64,000 nt of DNA from CAVRXQ01 sp963725215. Its GTDB lineage: Bacteria > Actinomycetota > Acidimicrobiia > Acidimicrobiales > Bog-793. The notes under the pieces were generated by a model. It made no database searches, was not told the origin of the DNA, and was given only the letters and a program-made list of their open reading frames with translations. Shown piece by piece: positions 1-7,503 of the stretch. Numbering within the stretch: position 1 is the first letter of the stretch; every line of letters starts with the position of its first letter. Position numbers and translations under genes: made by a program. The stretch covers positions 124,001 to 188,000 of the forward strand of contig CAVRXQ010000007.1 of NCBI GenBank assembly GCA_963725215.1. The letters run 5' to 3'.

Positions 1-943
1 TGCGCGTCGCCTCGTCCTCGATGCGTCGCATCGAGGACGCAAGATCATCTGGGCGCGAGGCGGCACCTCGACGGAAAAGTTCCGAATACCCGCGGATCGA
101 AGTGATCGGAGTACGAAGTTCGTGCGACGCGTCAGCTAGGAACTGACGTAAACGGTTCTCGGAAGCCTGCTGCTCAGAAAACGCGAGCTCGATCGTCGCG
201 AGCATCTCGTTCAACGACCTACCCAGGCGGCCGACCTCTGTCCGGTCGTCGTCTCGCTCGACACGCTTCGTCAAATCTCCGGCCGCGATTGCTCGAGCGG
301 TGCGCTCGATCTCTTCCAGTGGCCGCATGCCGAGCCGCACCACGACGTAGCCAATGAGCGCCAAGACTGCGAGGACGACAGCCGAGACCGCGATGTCTAC
401 GGTCGTCAACCGGGACAAGGTCGCGTCGAGCGATGTGAGCGGAACCGCGACGACAGCGAAGCCGGGCTGACCCGGCCCGAGTGTGCAGTTCAGGCAAGCC
501 GACTGGGCGAGGACCCGGTAGTGGAACGCGGAGTCGCCCGTTGCCGGCGTCGTGAAGTACCGCGTGACGTTCGAAGATGGCGCTGCGTCGACCCACGACG
601 GCAGCACGGGCGAACCCGAGAGGAGTTGGTTCGACGGCGTTTGCAGCACGACTCCAGAGGAGTTGACGAACGCGCCAAACGTCCCGTTCGGGGTCGCCTC
701 GCTGAAGTTGAACTGACGGAACGGTGACGCTCCGAGTTCCTGCGTGACGACGTGAAGCGTCGTCTGGAGCTCCGAGTCGACCTGACCAGAGAGGTACGAC
801 TCGATCTGGCCGTACACGATCACATCCGCCACGACGAGACCTACCGCTGTGACGATGACGAGGCCGAGGCTCAAGCGGGCACGCAGCGACAGCCTCCGCC
901 ACCGACGGGACTTCGCCGTCTGCAGTTGCTCTTCAATCTTCAT
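1..943 (-). CDS. Sensor histidine kinase, C-terminus cut off by window edge
   Basis: Membrane sensor kinase of a two-component system, read leftwards off the window edge. The visible 314 residues start at ATG 943-941, 15 nt after the response regulator stop. They show a basic N-terminus, a first membrane segment (about residues 23-43, LSLGLVIVTAVGLVVADVIV), an extracellular sensor region of about 120 residues containing a CLNC pair, a second membrane segment near 180-200, a HAMP linker, and a DHp helix with the motif FLADASHELRTPITSIRGY, where His 274 is the phosphoacceptor. The ATPase domain lies outside the window. The order regulator then kinase, co-directional, is typical of MtrAB/TcrXY-like actinobacterial pairs. 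Ligand unknown. The start is supported by family architecture; no strong Shine-Dalgarno is visible. Confidence 0.9.
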   Translation of the reverse strand, partial: MKIEEQLQTAKSRRWRRLSLRARLSLGLVIVTAVGLVVADVIVYGQIESYLSGQVDSELQTTLHVVTQELGASPFRQFNFSEATPNGTFGAFVNSSGVVLQTPSNQLLSGSPVLPSWVDAAPSSNVTRYFTTPATGDSAFHYRVLAQSACLNCTLGPGQPGFAVVAVPLTSLDATLSRLTTVDIAVSAVVLAVLALIGYVVVRLGMRPLEEIERTARAIAAGDLTKRVERDDDRTEVGRLGRSLNEMLATIELAFSEQQASENRLRQFLADASHELRTPITSIRGYSELFRRGAASRPDDLASSMRRIEDEATR

Positions 944-958
944 GTCAAACAGGAGCGC

Positions 959-1660
959 TCAGCTGCCCTGCGGCATGCGCAAGCTATAACCGACTCCGCG
1001 GAGCGTGTGGATGAGCGGCGGTCCCAGGGTGTCGATCTTCTTCCGCAGGTAGCTCACGTAGGTTTCGACGACGTTCGCGTCCCCGCCGAAGTCGTACTCC
1101 CAGACGTAATCGAGGATCTGAGATTTCGAGAGCACCCGGCGCGGGTTCAACAAGAAATAGCGAAGCAATTTGAATTCGGTCGGCGTGAGGTCGATGGGAG
1201 TTTGTCCGCGAAAGACCTCGTGGGTCTCCTCGTCGAGCTCGAGATCGGCGAACGAAAGCCGCGCACCGCCATTCGATCCGTCACCGGTGCGGCGCAGCAC
1301 CGCCCTCACGCGGGCGACAAGCTCCTCCAAACTGAATGGCTTCGTGACGTAGTCGTCTCCGCCGAGGGTGAGGCCACGCACTTTGTCCTCCGTGGCGTCC
1401 TTCGCCGTGAGAAAAAGGATCGGCACACGTCGACCGTCTTGTCGGAGCCGGCGCGCGATCTCGAATCCGTCGATGTCGGGGAGCATGATGTCGAGCACCA
1501 TCAAGTCGGGGCGAGCCCGCTCCACGCCGTCTAACGCTGCGCGTCCCGTCGAGGCCGTCGCGACGTCGAAACCCTCGTATCTGAGCGCCGTCGCAACGAG
1601 ATCGGTGATGTTCAGCTCGTCGTCGACGACGAGGACCCTGGCGATCGCCCCCGTTCCCAC
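959..1660 (-). CDS. OmpR/PhoB-family response regulator
   Basis: Cytoplasmic response regulator, 233 residues, GTG start. Receiver domain (about 8-120): acidic pair in VLVVDDE, phosphoacceptor Asp in LMVLDIMLPD, conserved Thr in LFLTAKD and Lys in YVTKPFSLEEL. Winged-helix DNA-binding domain (about 135-230): TPTEFKLLRYFLLNPRRVLS and VVETYVSYLRKKID, as in PhoB/OmpR. It is expected to be phosphorylated by the kinase encoded immediately downstream on the same strand and to control transcription. It lies downstream of dnaB on the same strand with a gap of about 78 nt. Target genes cannot be told from the sequence. Confidence 0.95.
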   Translation of the reverse strand: MGTGAIARVLVVDDELNITDLVATALRYEGFDVATASTGRAALDGVERARPDLMVLDIMLPDIDGFEIARRLRQDGRRVPILFLTAKDATEDKVRGLTLGGDDYVTKPFSLEELVARVRAVLRRTGDGSNGGARLSFADLELDEETHEVFRGQTPIDLTPTEFKLLRYFLLNPRRVLSKSQILDYVWEYDFGGDANVVETYVSYLRKKIDTLGPPLIHTLRGVGYSLRMPQGS

Positions 1661-1738
1661 GACCGCATTCTCGCCTCTCAGCCTGAGAGTTTCCTGTGCG
1701 GACTCTGAGATGGAAGAGGGAGCGGGCGCTCGAGGCGT

Positions 1739-3124
1739 CTAGACCCGAGCGAGGTTGCCGAAGCGGGCGTGCTCTGGGATGAACGACAACGCGACTTGGC
1801 CGACCGGTCCGTTGCGGTGCTTCGCGATTTGGAGCTGCGCCGTGCCCTTTTCGGGGGTGTCCGGGTTGTAGACCTCGTCGCGGTTGATGAACAAGACGAC
1901 GTCCGCGTCCTGTTCGATCGCGCCCGACTCGCGCAGGTCTGCGAGTACCGGTCGTTTATCCGAGCGCGTCTCGAGCGCCCGCGAAAGCTGACTCAACGCG
2001 ACGACCGGGATCTTCAGTTCGCGGGCGAGGATCTTCAGTCCCCGGCTGATCTCGGAGATTTCGACCTGTCGGTTCTCTGTGCTCGAAGGCGACCGCATCA
2101 GCTGGAGGTAGTCGACGACGACGAGCCCGAGCCCGTCTCGACTGCGCATGCGCCGCGCCTTCGCGCGCATGTCCATCACGGTCGTGTTCGGGTTGTCGTC
2201 GATGTAAAGCTTCGACGCGCCGATCCGACCGATCGCGTTCGAGATCTTCCGCCAGTCCGCCTCGCGGAGCTTGCCGTTGCGCAGCCGCGTTTGGTCGACT
2301 TGTGCTTCCGCGCATAGCACGCGTTGCGCGATCTCCAGGTGGCCCATCTCGAGCGAAAAGAACAGCACGGGCGTTCCTTGCATTGCGGCGTGCGCGGCGA
2401 GACCGAGCGCGAATGCCGTCTTACCCATCGAAGGTCGTGCGCCGACGATGATGAGGTTCGAGGGCTGCAGACCGGAAAGCTTTTCGTCCAAGTCGTGGTA
2501 GCCCGTCGGCACGCCGGTTATCGACTCACCGCGCTCGTAGAGCCGCTCCAATTCGTCGAGGGTCCGGCCGAGCAGATCATTGATCGGCTCGACGGTGTCG
2601 GTCGCCTGGTGACGCGCCACGTCGTAGACCATCTGTTCGGCGAGGTCGACCGCGTCGGCGACGTTCTCGGGCAGGCTGTATCCGATCTCCGAGATCTCGT
2701 GGGCGACGCCGATCAGACGCCTGAGTAGGGCGTTCTCTACGACGATCCGGGCGTAGCGGGGCGTGCTCGAGATCGCGGCGGTCTTTGACTGGAGCGTCGC
2801 GAGCACAGCCGCCCCACCGATCTCCTCGAGCACGCCTCTGCGGCGAAGCTCCTCGGCCACGCTCACCGCGTCGGCGGGCTCCGCGCGACCAAACAGCGTC
2901 TCGATGGCGTCGAATATCAGCGCGTGCGAAGGCTTGTAGAAATCTGCCCGCGTGCACTTTTCGATGCCGATCGCGATCGCGTCGTGCGATAACAACATCG
3001 CACCGAGAAGTGATTCCTCCGCCTCCAAGTTGTGCGGCGGAACCCGCCCCCCTGTCGGATGAGTCGAGGGGTGCCTAGGGCGTCGTTTCGCCTCTTCGAG
3101 GGGTTGCAACATGACGCCGCTCAC
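1739..3124 (-). CDS. dnaB: Replicative DNA helicase DnaB
   Basis: Hexameric 5'-3' helicase that unwinds DNA ahead of the replication fork. The 461 residues match the usual family length, so no intein is present. The N-terminal DnaB domain starts at PPHNLEAEESLLGAML. The RecA-like domain has Walker A GARPSMGKTAFAL near residue 225, Walker B LVVVDYLQLM, and the arginine-finger region ending in QIAKHRNGP. GTG start, with no strong Shine-Dalgarno. It follows the rpsF-ssb-rpsR-rplI operon on the same strand, a common bacterial neighbourhood, after a 225-nt gap in which I see no gene. Confidence 0.97.
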   Translation of the reverse strand: MSGVMLQPLEEAKRRPRHPSTHPTGGRVPPHNLEAEESLLGAMLLSHDAIAIGIEKCTRADFYKPSHALIFDAIETLFGRAEPADAVSVAEELRRRGVLEEIGGAAVLATLQSKTAAISSTPRYARIVVENALLRRLIGVAHEISEIGYSLPENVADAVDLAEQMVYDVARHQATDTVEPINDLLGRTLDELERLYERGESITGVPTGYHDLDEKLSGLQPSNLIIVGARPSMGKTAFALGLAAHAAMQGTPVLFFSLEMGHLEIAQRVLCAEAQVDQTRLRNGKLREADWRKISNAIGRIGASKLYIDDNPNTTVMDMRAKARRMRSRDGLGLVVVDYLQLMRSPSSTENRQVEISEISRGLKILARELKIPVVALSQLSRALETRSDKRPVLADLRESGAIEQDADVVLFINRDEVYNPDTPEKGTAQLQIAKHRNGPVGQVALSFIPEHARFGNLARV

Positions 3125-3349
3125 ACTGCCCTGCCGAGGCTGTGGAGCGGTATGGCCAACTGCTCCGGATTGCCCTCGGGATAACCCGACCTGTCCTGTG
3201 GGTTCGCAGTGCAGAACGTCGAGACGCCTGTGAATTGCACTGGAACAACTGCGGCGATGCGCACCTGCAAATGTCCCATCGCCTCGAACGATACGCAGGG
3301 GTTGTCTCGATGCTCTTCTGACCTGGGCGTTCGCGCGCGGTTGGGGTTG

Positions 3350-3793
3350 TTAGCCCGACACCTCGATCGTCAGCGCGAATTCAACGTCGGGATGGAGGTG
3401 CACCCCGACTTCGTGGGTGCCGACCGAACGGATCGGCTCGTGGACGACGAGCTTGTGGCGGTCGAGAGCGATGCCCGTCTGCGCCTCCACCGCCGCCACG
3501 ATCTCGGCCGCGGTGACGGATCCGAACAGCCGGCCGTTGCGCCCGACACGCGCCGTGATTGTGATCGTGACGGGAACTAGTTGTTGTGCGATCGACTCCG
3601 CTGCTTGCCGGGCGCGTTCGTCGGCGACGTCGCGTCCGCGACGCATCTTGTTCGCCTGGTCGAGGACCGTTTCGGTCGCTCGAAAAGCGTGACCCTTCGG
3701 CAACAAGAAGTTGCGGGCGTGACCGTCCGCGACCTCGACGACGTCGCCGCGCTTTCCGACACCGTCGACGTCGCTTCGAAGCACGACCCTCAT
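3350..3793 (-). CDS. rplI: 50S ribosomal protein L9
   Basis: Large-subunit ribosomal protein L9 (147 residues), binding 23S rRNA near the L1 stalk. N-terminal globular domain MRVVLRSDVDGVGKRGD followed by the signature region VADGHARNFLLPKG, then the long connecting helix and C-terminal domain (TARVGRNGRLFGSVTAAEI). Its ATG overlaps the rpsR stop by 4 nt (ATGA), so translation is coupled. Last gene of the rpsF-ssb-rpsR-rplI operon. Confidence 0.97.
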   Translation of the reverse strand: MRVVLRSDVDGVGKRGDVVEVADGHARNFLLPKGHAFRATETVLDQANKMRRGRDVADERARQAAESIAQQLVPVTITITARVGRNGRLFGSVTAAEIVAAVEAQTGIALDRHKLVVHEPIRSVGTHEVGVHLHPDVEFALTIEVSG

Positions 3794-4272
3794 TCGGCGC
3801 CTTCTCCGGGCGCGCCACCGGAGGTGATGCCGACCTCGACCGGCGTCCCCTCGGCCTCCTCGGGCGCTTCTGCCTGGTCCTCGGCCTCGGCCTCCTCGGC
3901 CACCACCACTTCGGCCTCCTCCGGCCGCACGCGCGTCTCGAAGCGGGGCGAGCCGCCACCGCGCCCTCCCCGACCGCCCCGACCGCCCGGCCGTTCGTTC
4001 GTCGTCCGCTGCGTGTACGGCAACAACGCGAGCTCTCGCGTCGTCTTGATCGCCCGGGCAACCGCGCGTTGATGCTGTGCGCAGTTACCGGAAACCCTTC
4101 GCGCACGAATCTTGCCGCGGTCGGACATGAACTTTCGCAGCAGGTTCACATCCTTGTAGTCGATGTAGTCAATTCCGTCTCTACAGAAGATGCAGACTTT
4201 GCGTTTCGTTCGACGTCCGTTGTCCTTCGGCGCCCGGCGACTGGAGCGATCGCGGTCGTTGCTCCTCGCCAT
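3790..4272 (-). CDS. rpsR: 30S ribosomal protein S18 with long C-terminal tail
   Basis: Small-subunit protein S18, partner of S6 on the 30S platform. The core spans about residues 20-89: KRKVCIFCRDGIDYIDYKDV, then RARRVSGNCAQHQRAVARAI and ELALLPYTQR. It keeps three cysteines (CxxC plus a later Cys), the zinc-type form. At 160 residues it is about twice the usual 75-90: residues 90-160 form a Gly/Arg-rich segment (GGRGGRGGRGG) followed by an acidic Glu/Ala tail. Stop and start overlap ssb upstream by 1 nt and rplI downstream by 4 nt. The open frame continues cleanly through the tail, so it is real coding sequence and not a readthrough artefact. Confidence 0.95.
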   Translation of the reverse strand: MARSNDRDRSSRRAPKDNGRRTKRKVCIFCRDGIDYIDYKDVNLLRKFMSDRGKIRARRVSGNCAQHQRAVARAIKTTRELALLPYTQRTTNERPGGRGGRGGRGGGSPRFETRVRPEEAEVVVAEEAEAEDQAEAPEEAEGTPVEVGITSGGAPGEGAE

Positions 4273-4730
4273 CAGAACGGCTCTTCGTCTTCTGCCATCG
4301 CCGAGCCTGATGACGCGGCCGCGCGAGTCGTCGCAGCAGCGGGGCGCGCGTCACTTCCCGGTCCGCGACGCTCGTTCTTCATCACTTGTGCGGTCGCCCA
4401 TCGAAGGCTCGGGCCGAGCTCGTCAGCGACCACTTCGATCTTCGATCGCTTGTCCCCGTCCGGGGTCTCCCACGAACGCTGCTCGAGACGCCCGGTCACG
4501 ATGATGCGCGCGCCTTTCGTCACCGACTCGGAGACGTTCTCCGCGAGTTCCCGCCAACACACGACGTCGAAGAACGACGTCGCTTCCTCCCACTCCTGGG
4601 TCTGGCGGTTCTGCCATCGGCGGTTCACGGCGAGGCCAAAACTCGCGGTCGCCTGCCCCGAAGGGGTGAACCGCAGCTCGGGGTCGCGCGTCACGTTTCC
4701 GACCAACACCACGTTGTTTCCGTTCGCCAT
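4272..4730 (-). CDS. ssb: Single-stranded DNA-binding protein
   Basis: SSB, 152 residues, binds and protects single-stranded DNA during replication and repair. OB fold with MANGNNVVLVGNVTRDPELR at the start, FFDVVCWRELAENV in the middle and the strand GARIIVTGRLEQRSW. A short low-complexity linker ends in the acidic tip AEDEEPF, the docking motif for partner proteins. Sits between rpsF (18 nt upstream) and rpsR (1 nt overlap), the conserved operon position. Confidence 0.97.
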   Translation of the reverse strand: MANGNNVVLVGNVTRDPELRFTPSGQATASFGLAVNRRWQNRQTQEWEEATSFFDVVCWRELAENVSESVTKGARIIVTGRLEQRSWETPDGDKRSKIEVVADELGPSLRWATAQVMKNERRGPGSDARPAAATTRAAASSGSAMAEDEEPF

Positions 4731-4748
4731 TGCTGCCTCGCTTGTTCG

Positions 4749-5087
4749 CTAACTCGCCGGCGCCGCTTGCGCCGCGCGCCCACGCGTTCGGCCGGTGATC
4801 TTCTCGGGCTTGCGTACCACCCGGTGGCGGAGAACCTCATCGGCCAGCGAGAGGACCCGGTCCGCCTCGGCGATCGCCTCGGGGGTCGCGACGACCTCGA
4901 TGAACAGATAGACGCCCTCGCTTCGGTGCTTGAGCTCGTAGGCGAAGGTGCGCCGGCCCCAGCGTTCGATCGCGCTCACGGTGCCGCCGGCCGACTGGAC
5001 GATCTCGCCGACGCGATCCGTCGTCGCCTTGATCTCGTTCTCCTCGAGGCCAGCATCAAAGATGACGGCAATTTCGTAGGGCCGCAG
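4749..5087 (-). CDS. rpsF: 30S ribosomal protein S6, apparent CTG start
   Basis: S6, partner of S18 on the 30S platform. The family N-terminus (M-R-x-Y-E) is reached only if translation starts at CTG 5087-5085, giving LRPYEIAVIFDAGLEE and 112 residues. In this frame TGA lies just upstream (third codon before the CTG), and the first canonical start is GTG 4979, which would delete the first 36 residues including strand 1. A strong Shine-Dalgarno (GGAGGAGGTGA) sits 6 nt before the CTG. The rest matches S6: IERWGRRTFAYELKHRSEGVY and a basic C-terminal tail. First gene of the operon with ssb, rpsR and rplI. Confidence 0.92.
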   Translation of the reverse strand: MRPYEIAVIFDAGLEENEIKATTDRVGEIVQSAGGTVSAIERWGRRTFAYELKHRSEGVYLFIEVVATPEAIAEADRVLSLADEVLRHRVVRKPEKITGRTRGRAAQAAPAS

Positions 5088-5251
5088 GGCGGCTCACCTC
5101 CTCCGGACCCGGCGCATCTGCGCCCGGGGCTCCGGTCGCGCCGGAGCAGGGGTGGTTAGGACGCAGGCATCGTAGCCGAGCGTGCTCGCCGCCTGATCGG
5201 TCGCCCACCTCGCGATCGTCGCGATCCGCTCTGGCGCGCGACCTACCGCGC

Positions 5252-6103
5252 TCAGTCGGGGCGCACCTCGCGTAACGCGTCTTCGAGCTCGCCCGAGGCG
5301 TGATAGCTCTCGTCGGTCGACGGGTACTTCCCGCTGCGAACGTCGGCAGCGAAGCGGCCGATCGCATCCGTGGCGACCTGCGCGATGTCGGCGTATCGGC
5401 GGACGAATTTGGCGGCCGGGCGCCTCGACATCCCGAGCAGGTCGTGCACTACGAGCACCTGGCCATCTGTACCCGAGCCCGCGCCGATGCCGATCGTCGG
5501 GATCTCGACGGATTCGGTGATCTTTTCAGCGAGGAGATCCGGTATGCCCTCGAGGACGATCGCGAAGCACCCTGCCGAGTCGAGCGCCTTCGCGTCGAGC
5601 TCGAGACTGAGCGCCGCCTCGGGCACGCGGCCTTGGACCCGGAACCCCCCGAAAACGAGCAGTGACTGCGGGGTGAGGCCGAGGTGCCCCATCACCGGGA
5701 TCTCGGCATCCAAGATCGCGTGGATCACGAGGAGCCTCCGGCGTCCGCCTTCGAGCTTCACCGCCTTCGCGCCGGCGCGGACCAGCGTCGCCGCGTTGCG
5801 CACCGCCTCAAGTGGGTCGAGGTGGTAGCTCATCCACGGCAGGTCGGCGACGACGAGCGCGCGCGGCTTCGCCCGAGCCACCGCGCCGACGTGGTGGGCG
5901 ATCTGCGCGACGTCGACTTGCAGGGTGTTCTCGTAACCGAGGACGTTGTCCGCCACCGAGTCGCCGACGAGGATCAGGTCGACTCCCGCGGCATCGGCGA
6001 AGCGGGCGAAGGGCTCGTCGTATGCCGTCACCATCACGATTGGTTCGTCGCCTCGGGCGCGCTTTTTCTGCGCGATCGAAGGAACGGTCACAGGCTCGGT
6101 CAT
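5252..6103 (-). CDS. panB: 3-methyl-2-oxobutanoate hydroxymethyltransferase
   Basis: PanB makes ketopantoate from 2-oxoisovalerate and methylene-tetrahydrofolate, the first committed step of pantothenate and CoA synthesis. The 283 residues contain VMVTAYDEPFARFADAAGVD, the metal-binding VGDSVADNVLGYENTLQV, LPWMSYH, GAKAVKLEGG, the active-site loop VMGHLGLTPQS and TIGIGAGSGTDGQVLVVHD. I choose ATG 6103 because AGGAGG lies 7 nt upstream; a 16-residue longer form beginning at 6151 has no such site. Cytoplasmic decamer in known homologues. No panC or panD lies nearby. Confidence 0.96.
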   Translation of the reverse strand: MTEPVTVPSIAQKKRARGDEPIVMVTAYDEPFARFADAAGVDLILVGDSVADNVLGYENTLQVDVAQIAHHVGAVARAKPRALVVADLPWMSYHLDPLEAVRNAATLVRAGAKAVKLEGGRRRLLVIHAILDAEIPVMGHLGLTPQSLLVFGGFRVQGRVPEAALSLELDAKALDSAGCFAIVLEGIPDLLAEKITESVEIPTIGIGAGSGTDGQVLVVHDLLGMSRRPAAKFVRRYADIAQVATDAIGRFAADVRSGKYPSTDESYHASGELEDALREVRPD

Positions 6104-6187
6104 TTTGACCTCCTGCCGTCCAGTGCGCGCGGCTACCGGCGGCATTCCCACGCTACTTGGCGGCGCCGCGACAAGGCGCCGGTCGTC

Positions 6188-6659
6188 TCAGACGGCGGGG
6201 CGCTTCCTCGCCAATGGGCTCGTGAACATCCGCAGCACGTGATTCCACGAGCACTCGGTGCACACCTCGACGACGTAGAACGCGATGTCGTCGCGGTGAT
6301 TCGCGAGGTCGCGGATGCCGCCGTTCATCGGGAGCGCCCGTCCTCCGGGCGGCAGACGACTACCGAAGGCGAAGGCTACGTGAACGAGCTTCGCCTCCTC
6401 GCAAATTGGGCAATCCATCGCCGTCGCGTGACCCAGGTTGCGCGGCGACGCGCAAGAGCTCGGGGTGCGCGTCGCAGACATCGATCCGGGAGAGGCGTCC
6501 TTTGCGGAACTCGCGAACGACCGCGTCACGCGCCAGGCGGTACTCGATCTGACCGAGACCGTGAGCAATCGGGCGTTCGGCCTCGGACTCCGGTCCCGGT
6601 TGCACGCCCGGCAGGTTACCTGGCGGGTCATCCGCGGCGGGCGCTGTCTTGCCGATCAT
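6188..6659 (-). pseudogene. DUF5318-like protein, frameshifted
   Basis: Two overlapping reading frames on this strand together form one actinobacterial DUF5318-type protein. The upstream frame gives EYRLARDAVVREFRKGRLSR and IDVCDAHPELLRVA; the downstream frame continues RNLGHATAMDCPICEEAKLV, then FYVVEVCTECSWNHVLRMF. The family pattern has a CPxC pair, a later CxxCxWNH motif and a short basic N-terminal helix, and all are present but split by one extra base near 6440-6450 (in GCCGCGCAAC). Function of the family is unknown to me; two Cys pairs suggest a zinc ribbon. The break may be real or a sequencing error. Confidence 0.7.
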
Positions 6660-6700
6660 CCAGCCGAAGAGGGCCTCCGCGCCGTGTCATCGAATCGACA

Positions 6701-6729
6701 TATCGGATCGATACATCGGATGCTAATAT
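6701..6729 (+). promoter_or_regulatory. Inverted repeat and -10 box before padR-like gene
   Basis: A perfect inverted repeat TATCG-gat-CGATA lies at 6701-6713. A TAATAT box at 6724-6729 ends 6 nt before the GTG at 6736. No Shine-Dalgarno is present, so the mRNA may be leaderless. The repeat is a plausible autoregulatory operator for the PadR-like protein; this is inferred from position only. Confidence 0.45.
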
Positions 6730-6735
6730 CGCGTT

Positions 6736-7503
6736 GTGCTCGAACTCGCCATCCTGGGGCTGCTGAAAGAGCGGCCGATGCACGGATACGAAATCCGCAA
6801 GTCGTTGCGAGAGGACTTCGGCGTGCTGTCGAACCTCTCGTTCGGCTCGCTGTACCCCGCGCTCGCCCGCTTGGAGGCTTCCGGCGCGCTGAGCACGCTC
6901 GAGCCTGCTATGGCATCTCGTCGCGGCCGGCGACGCGAAGACGCGCTCCCCCTCACCGGGTCGCTCGCCGGCGAGCGCGCGGCGATCACCGCGCGGCGTT
7001 CTCTCGGCGAGGCCGCGGCGGCGTTGGGGGCGCGCTCGACACGGGCGCGCAAGGTCTACGCGATCACCCAGCACGGTGAGGAGCTATTCGAGGAGCTGTT
7101 GGAGTCGAACGACGGTCCCGCCGAGGATCAAAAGGGATTCTCCCTCCGGCTCGCGTTTGCGAGGCACCTCAGTCCGCAGTCGCGACTGAGGCTGCTCGAA
7201 CGCCGACGCGCGCAACTCGTCGAACGTCTCCAACGATCGGAGCGTTCGCTGTCACGTCCGGTGCGCCAAATGGACGACTACGAGCGCTCGATCGCTGAAC
7301 ACGCGAAGGACACGATCGCTGCCGATCTGTCCTGGGTCGAGCGCCTGCTCGAACGCGAGCGTTACCTCGCCGAACGAATCGAAGCACCGACGTCGGGAAA
7401 GGCGCGATCTGGCCGTGCCCCCCGACGCGTCCCCCACGAAGCTCCGCCTGTCGCGGCCACGAGTGGCGCAGGCACGAAACAAGGAGAGCGGCACAGCCGA
7501 TGA
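6736..7503 (+). CDS. PadR-family transcriptional regulator, expanded wing
   Basis: DNA-binding regulator, 255 residues. The winged helix begins at the first residue: LELAILGLLKERPMHGYEIR, then LSFGSLYPALARLEASGAL. The usual wing is interrupted by about 45 extra residues rich in Arg, Ala and Gly (about 58-105) before the final strand KVYAITQHGEELFEELL. A C-terminal coiled-coil-like dimer domain follows (RLRLLERRRAQLVERLQ). Stop and start overlap ino1 by 4 nt (ATGA), so it is co-translated with inositol phosphate synthase and is its likely regulator, as in many actinobacteria. GTG start; no Shine-Dalgarno, possibly leaderless. Confidence 0.9.
   Translation: MLELAILGLLKERPMHGYEIRKSLREDFGVLSNLSFGSLYPALARLEASGALSTLEPAMASRRGRRREDALPLTGSLAGERAAITARRSLGEAAAALGARSTRARKVYAITQHGEELFEELLESNDGPAEDQKGFSLRLAFARHLSPQSRLRLLERRRAQLVERLQRSERSLSRPVRQMDDYERSIAEHAKDTIAADLSWVERLLERERYLAERIEAPTSGKARSGRAPRRVPHEAPPVAATSGAGTKQGERHSR

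Noticed and set aside
219..902. 227-residue minus frame within the sensor kinase
   Set aside because: The kinase frame (start 943) has HAMP and DHp motifs; this is another frame of the same DNA.
2400..2500. Possible intein in DnaB
   Set aside because: Protein length (461) and uninterrupted Walker region show no insertion.
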